The position numbers were made by a program, and so were the translations under genes. A stretch of 64,000 nt of DNA from Balneola sp. EhC07 (GTDB taxonomy: Bacteria > Bacteroidota > Rhodothermia > Balneolales > Balneolaceae), in NCBI RefSeq assembly GCF_001650905.1, contig NZ_LXYG01000016.1, positions 186,001-250,000 on the forward strand, in the 5' to 3' direction. The notes under the pieces were generated by a model. It saw only the letters and a list, made by a program, of their open reading frames with translations. It did not search any database and was not told the origin of the DNA. The first letter of the stretch is position 1, and every line of letters begins with the position of its first letter. This document shows, in pieces, positions 52,535 through 63,710 of this stretch.

Positions 52535-53014
52535 ATGACAAAGACTTTTACAGATAAATTTCTTTCGAATATTAAATCATTCTTAGTTTTCATGTTATTA
52601 GGAGCACTTGGATATATAGCGCTGATAATATTAGGGACTAATTTTGAGTTTTTAGATTGGTTATTCGGTAGTTCAATAGTTTTAGGTTTTATAAGTTTAT
52701 TAAATCTTGGGATGTCGTTTATTCCTGTTAAAAGAATGCTTTCACATTCTATAGTCCCTTTTCTTTCTTTATTTTTTTCTACGATATTGCTTACTGGTGA
52801 AGATACGATGGGCTATGGTTTGGAAGCAGTGTACACATTATCATTTCTAATAAACCCCATTTTCAGTCTTCTTATTGATATTGGCACTTCTCTTCAAACT
52901 GAAATCAGGATGATATTTATAGATATAATACTTACAGTTTTTATATCACTATATATATTTCTCGTTTTACATTTTTCAGATAACGATAGTCTGAAGAGAC
53001 TAGAAAGTGAGTGA
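52535..53014 (+). CDS. Polytopic membrane protein of unknown function
   Basis: A 159-residue protein with about four hydrophobic helices (FLVFMLLGALGYIALIIL, SIVLGFISLLNLGMSFI, IVPFLSLFFSTILLT and a C-terminal LTVFISLYIFLVLHF). No motif recognised. It follows ispH by 17 bp and may be co-transcribed. Confidence 0.5.
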   Translation: MTKTFTDKFLSNIKSFLVFMLLGALGYIALIILGTNFEFLDWLFGSSIVLGFISLLNLGMSFIPVKRMLSHSIVPFLSLFFSTILLTGEDTMGYGLEAVYTLSFLINPIFSLLIDIGTSLQTEIRMIFIDIILTVFISLYIFLVLHFSDNDSLKRLESE

Positions 53015-53127
53015 AAAAAGACTACAAAAGGTGTTACCAATATTCGGAGTGTCTTATAGTGGAATACTATTAAAAGCTACTTTTTCGATGCAGTGACTTA
53101 CCTAATCACTTTTCACTTAATCACTAA

Positions 53128-54141
53128 TTACTGATCCACCACACTAAAATAAGCCACTGCCTTAGGTTGGAAGCTCCTCAGTTTTAAAGCATACTTAGTT
53201 GCAATTAATTCTATATCCGGAGTGACAAAACCGGTTTCGTCTTCCAGAATTTTTCTATAGGGAACGTACACTACATATGGAGTTTCATTCTGTATTTCAG
53301 AGAATTGTTCCAGTGGGACATCATATTTAATGACTATGGAAGAAGGATTGTAGGTGATGTTTTGTCCTCGGGGAAGATTACGAGTCCTTATGTAAACACT
53401 TACTTCGTCTTCTGTGAATTCTGAAACATTAGCTGTTAAAGACAATTCATTTAATGAAATACTCAACAAAGGATTATCGTTTGTGATGGAAACCACTTCC
53501 GAAATATCATCCTTGATTCCGGAGATTTGTAAAGTGTCATCAATTACCCATTCTGTAACTTCATTCATCTGTGAAGCCGCTCCGGTAACAGTAATACTAT
53601 CAGGAGAAATAACAGGATCATTGATCAACCCAAAACGGGATTCAAATTCAAAGTCCCAGTTTATCCTGACAGGTACTTTTTTAGTGATCTTATTTTCAAG
53701 ATTTACAGAAACAAGAATAGGTTCAACTTTAGACACCTCAACTTCCTGATAGGAGTTCATTTGTTGGCGAACCTGATTAAATAAATTTACTTCAGATTCA
53801 TCAACATCAACAGGAATTGAAGGCGGGTTGTTATACAAATTTATAAGAGGGAGAGCTGTTCCTGTTAAGCTGACCTCGACAAACTCCGGTAGGTTATCAG
53901 TGAGTGCTAAATCATTTGGGATGTCTCCAACTTCCAAAGGCATGTTTACCGTGATATTAAAAATCCCATTCAGGTTCACTGCAAACCACAAACTGATCGC
54001 AATTACATATGCGAATACAAAAACCAAGGCACTTTCCTTAGTTACCAGTTTACCGTCGTCATCATCCTCACCCGGTTTTGTTCCCTTTTTAACATAGGAG
54101 AGAATACGATCTTTGATATTTTGAATAGGGTTGTCAGACAT
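53128..54141 (-). CDS. YbbR-domain membrane-anchored protein (CdaR-like)
   Basis: A 337-residue protein with a short cytoplasmic N-terminus, one membrane helix (LVFVFAYVIAISLWFAVNL, about 40-58) and two or three YbbR-like repeats outside (IFNITVNMPLEVGDIPNDL, then TKKVPVRINWDF, LSLTANVSEFTEDEVSVYI). In Firmicutes, YbbR/CdaR regulates the diadenylate cyclase CdaA; here the usual cdaA gene is not adjacent, so the role is open. It is 34 bp downstream of the dciA-like gene on the same strand. Confidence 0.82.
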   Translation of the reverse strand: MSDNPIQNIKDRILSYVKKGTKPGEDDDDGKLVTKESALVFVFAYVIAISLWFAVNLNGIFNITVNMPLEVGDIPNDLALTDNLPEFVEVSLTGTALPLINLYNNPPSIPVDVDESEVNLFNQVRQQMNSYQEVEVSKVEPILVSVNLENKITKKVPVRINWDFEFESRFGLINDPVISPDSITVTGAASQMNEVTEWVIDDTLQISGIKDDISEVVSITNDNPLLSISLNELSLTANVSEFTEDEVSVYIRTRNLPRGQNITYNPSSIVIKYDVPLEQFSEIQNETPYVVYVPYRKILEDETGFVTPDIELIATKYALKLRSFQPKAVAYFSVVDQ

Positions 54142-54175
54142 AACTGAATATAGATTTGAATGGCGCCTTATTCAA

Positions 54176-54469
54176 CTAGCTGCGAACAATGATATCGCCT
54201 ACAACCTGAGATTTAACTTTGGTATTTAATCTCTTGGCAATACTAAATCTATTGGCATGAATTTCATGTCTCCAGACCTGATTAGATACTTTAATAACCA
54301 ATTTTCCTGACTCAAAATGAATATCAGTGACCTGAGACGCAATACGTTTGCCAACCACTTCTTCCCAAACAGAAAGTATCATACCTTGTCTAAGCTTCTT
54401 TTTATGAGGAAACTTATCCAGATACTTCTGGAGCGAATCGCTTATTGGTTTTGGAGTATCGAATCTCAT
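54176..54469 (-). CDS. DUF721 protein, DciA-like helicase loader candidate
   Basis: A 97-residue DUF721 protein (MILSVWEEVVGKRIASQV then SNQVWRHEIHANRFSIAKRLN), the family that includes DciA, which loads the replicative helicase in bacteria lacking DnaC. It overlaps recF by 4 bp (54466-54469), and dnaA lies 8 kb away, consistent with a replication role. Length is short compared with proteobacterial DciA (about 150-200), as is usual for this phylum. Confidence 0.82.
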   Translation of the reverse strand: MRFDTPKPISDSLQKYLDKFPHKKKLRQGMILSVWEEVVGKRIASQVTDIHFESGKLVIKVSNQVWRHEIHANRFSIAKRLNTKVKSQVVGDIIVRS

Positions 54470-55596
54470 ACTTCTTCTTTGATTATACCATCATTAACAG
54501 AAAAGAATTTATTTCTATTCCCATCAAAATCGACATATTCTTCGAAAGGTACCGGATTTGCAGAGGTTATAAAAGTTTGCCCCTCGTGATTTTGGAGTGC
54601 ATCTAAAAGAATTTCAGTTTTTTTGGGATCCAGATCACCAAAAACGTCATCTAACATCAAAATAGGCAAATCGTCTAGTTCATCAGAATAATAGTGAAGC
54701 TGGGCGAGTTTTAATGACAAAGCAAATAACCTGTGTTGACCCTGAGAGCCAAATCTGCGAAGTTCAAAATCGTCCAGGTAGAATACAACCTCATCTCGAT
54801 GAGGACCGGTTAGTGTTTGTTCCCGTTCAATTTCTTTGTCGATGGTTTCTTCAAGAGCTTGCTCATATTGAGTTTGAATTTCTTGCGGATTTACAGAGGG
54901 TTCACAAAAAGTCTGGTATTCAAGCCCAGTAGTCAGATCCATTCCTGAGATCATGGCATAATCTCTCTCCAGATATGCTTTGAAATTTTCAAGCACTTTA
55001 AATCGAGCAGCTATTATTCTTGAACCGGTTTCTACAAGCTGAAGATTCCAAGGTTCTAAGTAGGTTTTCAGTAAGGAAACAGGGCCTTGAAAATCTTTTA
55101 AAAGAGTATTTCTCTGCCTGCGAACTTTGCGGTAATCAATGAGATCTCTGAGGTATGAGATCGAAATTTGGCTGATAAAAGAGTCAAGAAATGAGCGTCT
55201 CTCCACAGGGCCTTCAAGCGTAAGTTTTTTGTCATCGGGAGCAAGAACAACTACGGGAACCATTCCTATCAGATCAGAAAGGCGCTCAAGAGGCGAATCA
55301 TTTACAAAGATCTTTTTTCCATCGCCGCGGGAATACGAACAACTTACATCAAATTCAGAACGGATCTGTCCTTCAAAGTGTCCTTTTATCATGAAGTATT
55401 TCTCTTCATTATTAATCACATATTGATCAGTAGTAGAAACAAAACTTCGCGACATGCACAGGAAATGAATGGCATCTATAAGGCTTGTTTTTCCGGCGCC
55501 ATTTGGTCCGGTGATCACATTTAAGTGTGGCGCCCAACCTACTGAAGTTTTAACGTGATTTCTGAAATGAAGTAATTCTAGCGAAGTAATTCTCAT
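54466..55596 (-). CDS. recF: DNA replication and repair protein RecF
   Basis: A 376-residue RecF, an ABC/SMC-like ATPase that loads RecA on gapped DNA with RecO and RecR. Walker A is TGPNGAGKTSLIDAI (about 30), the ABC signature region is FGSQGQHRLFALSLKLA, and Walker B is PILMLDDVFGDLD followed by FITSANP. Its start is a standard RecF opening (MRITSLELLHFRNH). It is co-transcribed with the DUF721 gene (4-bp overlap), an arrangement common in this phylum. Confidence 0.95.
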   Translation of the reverse strand: MRITSLELLHFRNHVKTSVGWAPHLNVITGPNGAGKTSLIDAIHFLCMSRSFVSTTDQYVINNEEKYFMIKGHFEGQIRSEFDVSCSYSRGDGKKIFVNDSPLERLSDLIGMVPVVVLAPDDKKLTLEGPVERRSFLDSFISQISISYLRDLIDYRKVRRQRNTLLKDFQGPVSLLKTYLEPWNLQLVETGSRIIAARFKVLENFKAYLERDYAMISGMDLTTGLEYQTFCEPSVNPQEIQTQYEQALEETIDKEIEREQTLTGPHRDEVVFYLDDFELRRFGSQGQHRLFALSLKLAQLHYYSDELDDLPILMLDDVFGDLDPKKTEILLDALQNHEGQTFITSANPVPFEEYVDFDGNRNKFFSVNDGIIKEEV

Positions 55597-55648
55597 ACTT
55601 CAATAGTACAAATAATCACACCAAAAAATGAAGTTGTAGTCGTATATC

Positions 55649-57556
55649 CTATTTGATCAAAAGCATTTTTCTAGTCAGTACAGAAGACTCAGTTCTGAGG
55701 CGGTAAAAATAAAGTCCGGAACTCAGGTCTGACGCATCAAAAGTTACCCAGTGTTTGCCGGTTGACATACGCCCGTTTGAAAGTACTGATACTTTTCTTC
55801 CAAGTTGATCATAAACCGTTAGAGTGACCGCTTGCGGGCTGTCCAGCTGGTAGCTGATAGTTGTACTTGGGTTAAAAGGATTCGGGTAGTTCTGATCTAA
55901 AACAATCGTATTTGGAACATCCGAAAAGAGGTCTTCATTAGAAGTCATATTTTCAGGTTCAAAACTGCCAACCGGCATAGAGTTGTCTGCATTAGCATTA
56001 GATGAAGCACCATTGTAGGCGTTATCTCCTGAAAAAGTCCAGTTTCCTTCAACAAAAGTGTTACCATCAGGACCTGTAAAACTATTTCGATAAGCCCATC
56101 CATTTGAGTAAGACCAGGATGTCGCATCACCGTCAATTTCTCCAAAAATATCTACTACAAATTCGTTTCCGGTAAAGGCTTTAGTTGAGTCAAAGAATAA
56201 TTCAATGGCATCATCACCATTTATTGCAACAGCCATATCGCCGGTCAAGTCAGGATTAAAACCGAACCAGACATTGAAGTTGTCTTCTTCTGTGGCAACA
56301 TATAAAAACTCTCCTTTTGAAACAGAACCGGAAAGAGTGATTTCAACTCCATCACTTCCTCCACCATTGTTTGCAGATCCAATTCCATAAAGGCCAAGGT
56401 CTTCAATATTTTCGATTGCAAATAGTTCCACACCTTTTGGAGTCCCTCCGGTTAAAGTTCCATCAAAAACACCCGTGATTATCAGGCTGGAAGATGACCC
56501 GGAACCAATTACTGTGTCAGGAGGTGAATCTCCAAAATCCGATACGGTAACTTTGGTCGCCCTTCTTCCTGTTTGGGAAGACTGATCTTCCGTCCAGTCA
56601 ATAGTTGCTTCAGCTATGCTTTCATACTCTGTGAACACAAAAGTTTCGCCATCAGGATCTTCGGTAACCAGTCCTGAACCAAAGTTGAAGTTAGCAGTTT
56701 TTTGTTGACCGTTATCGTCGTAGTTAACCGTAAAGACTTCACTCTGTATGTTTACAATCTCGCCGCTTAAAGGATTTGCTATCGTTGGGTTAGGGTTACC
56801 GTTTCCACCAAAATAAGCTCTTCTTACCAATGTGGTATCATGAACAAATGGGTTGCGGTTACCCTGAGCAGATTCAGCTCCAAGGCTTCTGTCAACCTCT
56901 GCCTGATCCACGGGATCAAGATCATGCCATGCAAGAAGAACATCTTTCATTCCATTAAAGAAAGATGCATCATCGGCTACTTTACTTTTATCTTGGTAAA
57001 TAGTCCAGAAATAGAAGATTGCCCGTGCGGTATTTCCTTTGTGATCTTCTCTTACCTCAAAAAGGGAACCACTTAATAACTCACTGTATTCATCTATATT
57101 GGAAGCGGGAGTAGAAGTTAACTCTGATGAATTTCGAAACCATTTAGTGGTTTGATTGTCTGGACTCTCTCCAAAAGGCAGGTTGCCTCGTGCAGAATTA
57201 GCTTCAATTCTGGTTGGGAAAAGGTGATGAATATCGCTTCTCATCGGAAGGTCGCTATCAAATTTACCCTGTGGCCAGGTATGCTCCGCATTAATTCCTT
57301 TACTGAAAGCATCACTTCTTGTACTTGCAGTAATTGTAAATCCGGTATAAACTCCAGTCAATTGGCCATTCTTATTATCGATACTTCCATACATCGCATC
57401 CCGTGCAGCATTGTAACTTAGAGAGTTAGTCACAGAATAATTAGCTTGTAAGCTGTTTATGAGCGTCTCTCCGGTTTCAGATGGAAAGATGCTGTCGTTT
57501 TGAGCGAAAACGGAGCTTGTAAAAAGCAACAAAAAGAAAGAGAGTAAATAACGCAT
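55649..57556 (-). CDS. Secreted endonuclease I with lamin-tail-like domain and T9SS sorting domain
   Basis: A 635-residue exported protein. Signal peptide ends SVFAQ. The endonuclease I (NucM/Vibrio Vvn-like) domain spans about 20-245 with GINAEHTWPQ, RSDIHHLFP and GNLPFG. A lamin-tail-like beta domain is at about 350-510 (IITGVFDGTLTGGTPKGVELFA). The C-terminal ~85 residues are a type IX secretion sorting domain: LDQNYPNPFNPSTTISYQL, then DLSSGLYFYRLR and a final KMLLIK. It would cleave DNA outside the cell, perhaps for phosphate or nucleotide scavenging. Confidence 0.88.
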   Translation of the reverse strand: MRYLLSFFLLLFTSSVFAQNDSIFPSETGETLINSLQANYSVTNSLSYNAARDAMYGSIDNKNGQLTGVYTGFTITASTRSDAFSKGINAEHTWPQGKFDSDLPMRSDIHHLFPTRIEANSARGNLPFGESPDNQTTKWFRNSSELTSTPASNIDEYSELLSGSLFEVREDHKGNTARAIFYFWTIYQDKSKVADDASFFNGMKDVLLAWHDLDPVDQAEVDRSLGAESAQGNRNPFVHDTTLVRRAYFGGNGNPNPTIANPLSGEIVNIQSEVFTVNYDDNGQQKTANFNFGSGLVTEDPDGETFVFTEYESIAEATIDWTEDQSSQTGRRATKVTVSDFGDSPPDTVIGSGSSSSLIITGVFDGTLTGGTPKGVELFAIENIEDLGLYGIGSANNGGGSDGVEITLSGSVSKGEFLYVATEEDNFNVWFGFNPDLTGDMAVAINGDDAIELFFDSTKAFTGNEFVVDIFGEIDGDATSWSYSNGWAYRNSFTGPDGNTFVEGNWTFSGDNAYNGASSNANADNSMPVGSFEPENMTSNEDLFSDVPNTIVLDQNYPNPFNPSTTISYQLDSPQAVTLTVYDQLGRKVSVLSNGRMSTGKHWVTFDASDLSSGLYFYRLRTESSVLTRKMLLIK

Positions 57557-57601
57557 AGATATATTAAATCTGAAAAAATTAAGTGATTCTAGAAAATGAA
57601 A

Positions 57602-58888
<1,287 letters not shown>

Positions 58889-59006
58889 TTATGATCTCCA
58901 ATTGTATTAATTTTTTAGTCCCTAAAGGTACCACGATTTAACATGTTCTTAAAACGCTTTTGCTAAGGTTTTAATAACTTAACTTTTTTATAACAACAGA
59001 GATATT

Positions 59007-59702
59007 TTGACCGAAGAAAAACAACACCCCTGGGTAATACTTTTTGATATTGATGGCACATTATTAACGGTAGATCGGAAATTTAATCGTCCTTTGATCC
59101 GAAGTATTTTAGACGATTTGGGAATTGATTATCCGGATATGGAAAAGGAGGGTTTCTCCGGCAGAACAGATCATGATATTTTAACCTCTTTCCTTTTAAA
59201 TCATGATTTCGATGAAGAGTTATATCAAAAGCTAAAATCAGAATATTTATTGAGAACAGATTCAGAAATGAACTCTGGACATGTGATCCGTCACTCTCAT
59301 ATCGACGAAGCAATTTCTTTCTTTGACAAAATGGGAGCATATGTTGGGTTGTTAACAGGAAATTACCCAAGTGCTGCTAAAGCAAAGTTGAAAGTTGCCG
59401 GGGTTGAATACGACTTTAAATTTGGGGCTTTTGGCGAGTTTGATAAAGATAGAAATCAGCTGCCGTTAATAGCGCTTAAGGAAGTTGAAAAGAATCTTAA
59501 TATCGATCCGGATCCATCAAAGTTTGTAATAATCGGAGACACTCCCCGCGACGTAGAATGTGCGAATTATGCGAATATGAAATGTGTAGCTGTTACAACA
59601 GGTAGATTCACTAAAGAAGAGTTGGAGCCATTCAATCCGAATGTGATAATATCAGATCTATCAAATCCGCAAGAATGGTTTAAGAAGCTAACGCAGGCTT
59701 AA
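59007..59702 (+). CDS. HAD-superfamily hydrolase (phosphatase-like)
   Basis: A 231-residue HAD protein. Motif I is LFDIDGTLLT (nucleophile Asp), motif II GLLTGNYPS, motif III region around RNQLPLIALK, and motif IV IGDTPRDVECA (acidic pair). A helical cap follows motif I, as in phosphoglycolate-phosphatase-like enzymes. The start shown is TTG at 59007; there is no ATG before motif I. It is convergent with the next gene (4-bp overlap of stops). Substrate unknown. Confidence 0.85.
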   Translation: MTEEKQHPWVILFDIDGTLLTVDRKFNRPLIRSILDDLGIDYPDMEKEGFSGRTDHDILTSFLLNHDFDEELYQKLKSEYLLRTDSEMNSGHVIRHSHIDEAISFFDKMGAYVGLLTGNYPSAAKAKLKVAGVEYDFKFGAFGEFDKDRNQLPLIALKEVEKNLNIDPDPSKFVIIGDTPRDVECANYANMKCVAVTTGRFTKEELEPFNPNVIISDLSNPQEWFKKLTQA

Positions 59703-60508
59703 TCCCACATCCAACCAAAAACAAAGCTTATTTGAGCAGAGCCATAGTAACTCTTCGGCTCATAACTTGTGGTTGTTTGGAGTTGACCACCTTGGTAACG
59801 CGGAAAATTATTCTGATCAGTCAATGGTTTTGATGGTTCTAGAATCTGCAATCCATTCGCAAAGTAGTAGAAGTTATAGCCAAAGGTCATGCTTTGTAAT
59901 CGGGAGAAATTACTATTGAAGTCTATTCCGATTTCAGCACTTCCTGTAGCTCCCAAATGCCAGTTACCATCTTTCCATCCGGTAAAGATGTCGTTTGTTC
60001 GTTCAAAGCTTTGATACAGTTGCGGGTCGTTTTCTCTGAACCCATTATCATTCTGATCATTGAAATATGGATATGAAAAAGCCATTACAGGCCCTCCGCT
60101 CACGCTGCCAAAAAATCTGAAATTATCTGAAACTTCTTGAGCAAAAAATCTTTTTTTCAGACCGATGGATAAAGGAAAAGAAATTACACGTTGATATTTG
60201 TCAGGAACAGTTTTCGTGCCGAAGAAATAATCAATAAAAGTCTGCTCTCTGGGATCTTTAATTCCATTAATTCTAAAAGTTAAATGAGCTTCAGTATATC
60301 TGGTGATCACTTTTCGATATTGACCCCCAACACCAAAACCAAAGTCATTAGCACCAAATATAAATCCGAAGCCCGATTTGTATCCTTCGTCATATAAATT
60401 CTTTGGTATTTCTTTTTTTCGTACTTCCGGTTCTCCAAACTGAGCAAACAAATTTGTAGTGCAAATTAATGTAATCGTTGCTAAGCTCAATAAAAATAGT
60501 TTTTTCAT
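59699..60508 (-). CDS. Outer membrane protein of unknown function
   Basis: A 269-residue protein with signal peptide (ends NLFAQ). The mature part looks like a beta-barrel (FGFIFGANDFGFGVGGQYRKV, AHLTFRINGI, SAQISFVFGWMWD at the C-terminus with aromatic end). It resembles uncharacterised outer membrane proteins of this phylum. Convergent with the HAD gene. Confidence 0.58.
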   Translation of the reverse strand: MKKLFLLSLATITLICTTNLFAQFGEPEVRKKEIPKNLYDEGYKSGFGFIFGANDFGFGVGGQYRKVITRYTEAHLTFRINGIKDPREQTFIDYFFGTKTVPDKYQRVISFPLSIGLKKRFFAQEVSDNFRFFGSVSGGPVMAFSYPYFNDQNDNGFRENDPQLYQSFERTNDIFTGWKDGNWHLGATGSAEIGIDFNSNFSRLQSMTFGYNFYYFANGLQILEPSKPLTDQNNFPRYQGGQLQTTTSYEPKSYYGSAQISFVFGWMWD

Positions 60509-60634
60509 ATCAGTAAATTGTTGCTTGAAAAGAAAGGTAACATAAATTCAACGAAAAATAACTGATTTTCTTATTGCCTTAAGTTAATAACATGTTATTT
60601 TCAGCCAAAATTTAATATGAAATAAATACTGAGT

Positions 60635-61033
60635 ATGAATTCACATACCACGTTTCTGGTTTTTGGTCCGGCTGCAACCTTGCGCAGAATGTCTGATAAA
60701 ATGTTTAAAGAATATGCGCCAAAATTTATTTATGAGCACAGCAAAGAAGGAGATAAAGACAAACTTTATGTTGCTGTGTATGAAGAGTATGAAAAACAGA
60801 TAAATTCCAGTGTAACTTTAACTTGTATATTTGAAAATACTCCGGATCACAATAAAATTGTTCTCAAGAAAACCGGTGGAAGAATGGGTTTTAGAGGAAG
60901 TTCTCTTTCTGAAGATAGAAACGTAGAGTCTAATGTAATTGACTTTATTCTGGATTTTGGAAAACGTTTTGGTCTAACGGTTCAGGAAGAGCAAATCTCT
61001 GATGTTCCCGCCGACGATAAAGAAGAAGACTAA
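60635..61033 (+). CDS. Small cytoplasmic protein coupled to prmC
   Basis: A 132-residue protein with no signal peptide or membrane segment, acidic C-terminus (PADDKEED). Its stop codon overlaps the prmC start (TAATG), so it is translationally coupled to that gene. No domain was recognised. Coupling suggests a role linked to translation or ribosome function, but that is only inference. Confidence 0.6.
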   Translation: MNSHTTFLVFGPAATLRRMSDKMFKEYAPKFIYEHSKEGDKDKLYVAVYEEYEKQINSSVTLTCIFENTPDHNKIVLKKTGGRMGFRGSSLSEDRNVESNVIDFILDFGKRFGLTVQEEQISDVPADDKEED

Positions 61034-61896
61034 TGCCTAACACTCGTAATGAGTGGACTGTACTTTCCATGCTTGAATGGGCTACTTCTTATTTTGATGA
61101 GAAGGGTGTAAAATCGTCTCGTTTAAGTATTGAATGGTTGCTTGCTTACGTTTTAAATATAAAGCGGTTAGATCTGTACTTAAAATATGATCGTCCTCTG
61201 ACGTCAGATGAACTGGCCGAATTACGACCTCTTGTTAAGCGAAGGGCTGGTCACGAGCCATTACAGTATATCACGGGAGAGGCGGAGTTTTTTAATTCCA
61301 TTCTAAAAGTAAATTCGGAAGTTCTTATACCCAGACAAGAAACTGAGCAACTCGTACAACTTATTTGTGAGGAAAATAAAGGGACAGATGCTATTTCAGT
61401 TCTGGATATTGGAACAGGATCCGGTTGTATACCCATTTCGTTAAAAAAAGAATTTAAATCCTGGAATGTTTTTGGGATAGATATTTCAGATGGTGCTCTT
61501 TCTCTGGCTAAAGAGAACGCTTCAATAAATGAAGTTGAAGTGCATTTTTTAAAACATGATCTGTTTGACCCGGATCTGCTCTTAACAGAAAACAAATTCG
61601 ATATAATTATTTCGAACCCACCATACATTCTTCAAGAAGAAAAAAATGGTCTGGATAAGGAAGTGAAAGACTTCGAACCCCACCTCGCTTTATTCTGTAA
61701 AAGCACAATAGAAATGTTTAGCTCGATCGAGAATTTTTGCGCAAAAAACCTTAAAAAAAATGGGGTTATTTATCTTGAGATTCACGAAGACTATTCGGGA
61801 GAAGTATTAGATATTTTCATCGCTCAAAACTGGAATGCTAGAACAGTTCAGGATCTTGATAAAAAGGATCGTTTTATCGTTGTCCGGAGACCATAA
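61033..61896 (+). CDS. prmC: Peptide chain release factor N5-glutamine methyltransferase
   Basis: A 287-residue PrmC. It methylates the GGQ glutamine of release factors 1 and 2. The N-terminal helical domain (about 1-80) ends GHEPLQYITGEAEFF, which is the family signature; SAM motif I is VLDIGTGSGCIP (about 120), and the catalytic motif is SNPPYIL (about 196). Its start overlaps the preceding stop by 1 bp. Confidence 0.95.
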   Translation: MPNTRNEWTVLSMLEWATSYFDEKGVKSSRLSIEWLLAYVLNIKRLDLYLKYDRPLTSDELAELRPLVKRRAGHEPLQYITGEAEFFNSILKVNSEVLIPRQETEQLVQLICEENKGTDAISVLDIGTGSGCIPISLKKEFKSWNVFGIDISDGALSLAKENASINEVEVHFLKHDLFDPDLLLTENKFDIIISNPPYILQEEKNGLDKEVKDFEPHLALFCKSTIEMFSSIENFCAKNLKKNGVIYLEIHEDYSGEVLDIFIAQNWNARTVQDLDKKDRFIVVRRP

Positions 61897-62264
61897 AAAT
61901 TTAATGAAAGCGCTTTTTTTCAAGCCAAATTTAAAATGTGGAAAACTTGTGGAAAAATAATTCTATTTAAATTCTCCCGGGTGAAACAAGGGGCAGTTCT
62001 TTGTTACGGTAATGTTATGGCATGTCAAGTTAAAAGTTAAGGATTCCCGATATTTTTTTTAAATTACTGGTGCACAATCATTTATAAGCTTTTCATGATT
62101 GTGGATAACTTTTAAAAAATAGCATTTATTGCGTTTGACTTGAGGTAAATAATTCTTCATTTTCAATTCAAGATTTAAACAAGTCAGCATATTTTAGCTG
62201 TGGATAACTAGCCTTGCATTTAGGGTTGAAAGGCAAAAATTTTTTAGGAGTTTTAGAATTGAGG
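61897..62264. other. Probable chromosomal origin region / dnaA promoter
   Basis: A 368-bp non-coding region before dnaA. It holds two perfect DnaA boxes on the same strand, TGTGGATAA at 62100-62108 and 62199-62207, and two one-mismatch boxes TGTGGAAAA at 61937-61945 and 61948-61956 spaced 11 bp apart. AT-rich tracts (for example 62049-62065) could serve as unwinding elements. The boxes would also permit dnaA autoregulation. Whether this is the active origin cannot be shown from four boxes. Confidence 0.65.
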
Positions 62265-63707
62265 ATGATATCTGCTGAGGAAGCATGGAACGAGTGCTTA
62301 GACATTATTAAGGATAACATAAGCTATCAGAAATTTAAGTCTTGGTTTGAGCCAATCAAACCAATTTCACTCGCAGATAACACATTGACTATCCAGGTTC
62401 CAAGTCAGTTTTGGTATGAGTGGCTTGAAGAACATTACTACTCAATGCTCCGATCCACGCTCGCAAAAGTTTTAGGACCCGAAGGCAAGTTGGAATATTC
62501 TATTGTGATGGAGAAATCTGAGCACTTTGAACACAACAGATCTATACGTCTTCCGCAACGACCAATGGGACCGGTTGAACCTCAGGAAATGAATGGCGGG
62601 TACAAAGATTATTACCCGGAAAGAATAGAGAATCCGTTTGTGATTCCGGGTATCAAAAAGACCAAAGTAGATTCGAATTTAAACAGCTCTTACGTTTTTG
62701 ATCGATTCATTGAAGGGGATTGCAATCGTTTGGCGCGTTCTGCGGCAATGGCAATAGCTGATAACCCGGGAAGCAATTCATTTAACCCGCTCTTTATCTA
62801 TGGGCCTACAGGATTAGGCAAAACTCATTTGGCTCAAAGTATTGGCAACAAGATCAAGCAGAAGTTCGGTGATGAAAAGTCTGTGCTCTATATCTCTTCA
62901 GAATCATTTACTAATGAATTTGTACACGCGATCCGAAATAACAGAGCAAGTGAATTTTCAATGTTCTACAGAAATATTGATGTACTTATAGTTGATGACA
63001 TTCAGTTTTTTAGCGGTAAAGAAAAAACTCAGGAAGAGTTCTTTCATATCTTTAATGCTCTTCATCAGGATGGGAAGCAAATTATTTTAAGCAGTGACAG
63101 AGCTCCAAAAGATGTCCCGGATATTGAGGAAAGATTGATCTCAAGATTTGGATGGGGACTAAGTGCTGACTTACAAATGCCTGAATACGAGACCAGATAT
63201 GCAATTTTGGAACGCAAAGCGCAGGATAATGGAATAGAAATTGATTCCGAGATCATCGAATTCATTGCTCATAATTTCAAGTCGAATGTTAGAGATCTGG
63301 AAGGAGCTATCATAAAATTACTCGCACACGCTTCTCTTCAGAATATTGATGATATCGACCTTGCAATGGCGAAAAGAGTTTTGAAAGACATGGTGAAAGA
63401 GTCAAACACTCAGATCTCCATTGAATCTATTCAGAATTATGTGTGTGATTATTTCGGAATTGATACTAACAAAGTTCGCGAAAAAACCAGAAAGCAAGAG
63501 ATCGTTGAAGCTCGCCAGATTGCAATGTATTTTTCTAAGAAGTACACTAAGTCGAGCTTGAAAACAATTGGACTTCATTTTGGAGGAAGAGATCACTCAA
63601 CAGTAATTCACGCTATTTCAACGGTAGAAGAAAGGGTTACAACCAGCCATAAGCATAAAAAGATGCTTGATGAATTGCAGCAACGCATCGAAGTAGCAAG
63701 TCTTTAA
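62265..63707 (+). CDS. dnaA: Chromosomal replication initiator protein DnaA
   Basis: A 480-residue DnaA counted from ATG at 62265. Domain I starts SAEEAWNECLDIIKDN; linker domain II is about 95-145; the AAA+ domain has Walker A GPTGLGKTHL (about 180), Walker B VLIVDDIQFF, and SDRAPKDVPDIEERL. Domain IV ends with the DnaA-box-binding signature GGRDHSTVIHAI (about 440). The start is uncertain: an upstream TTG at 62259, 9 nt from a GGAG, and another TTG at 62214 are in frame. folB starts 3 bp after the stop. Confidence 0.96.
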   Translation: MISAEEAWNECLDIIKDNISYQKFKSWFEPIKPISLADNTLTIQVPSQFWYEWLEEHYYSMLRSTLAKVLGPEGKLEYSIVMEKSEHFEHNRSIRLPQRPMGPVEPQEMNGGYKDYYPERIENPFVIPGIKKTKVDSNLNSSYVFDRFIEGDCNRLARSAAMAIADNPGSNSFNPLFIYGPTGLGKTHLAQSIGNKIKQKFGDEKSVLYISSESFTNEFVHAIRNNRASEFSMFYRNIDVLIVDDIQFFSGKEKTQEEFFHIFNALHQDGKQIILSSDRAPKDVPDIEERLISRFGWGLSADLQMPEYETRYAILERKAQDNGIEIDSEIIEFIAHNFKSNVRDLEGAIIKLLAHASLQNIDDIDLAMAKRVLKDMVKESNTQISIESIQNYVCDYFGIDTNKVREKTRKQEIVEARQIAMYFSKKYTKSSLKTIGLHFGGRDHSTVIHAISTVEERVTTSHKHKKMLDELQQRIEVASL

Positions 63708-63710
63708 GCT

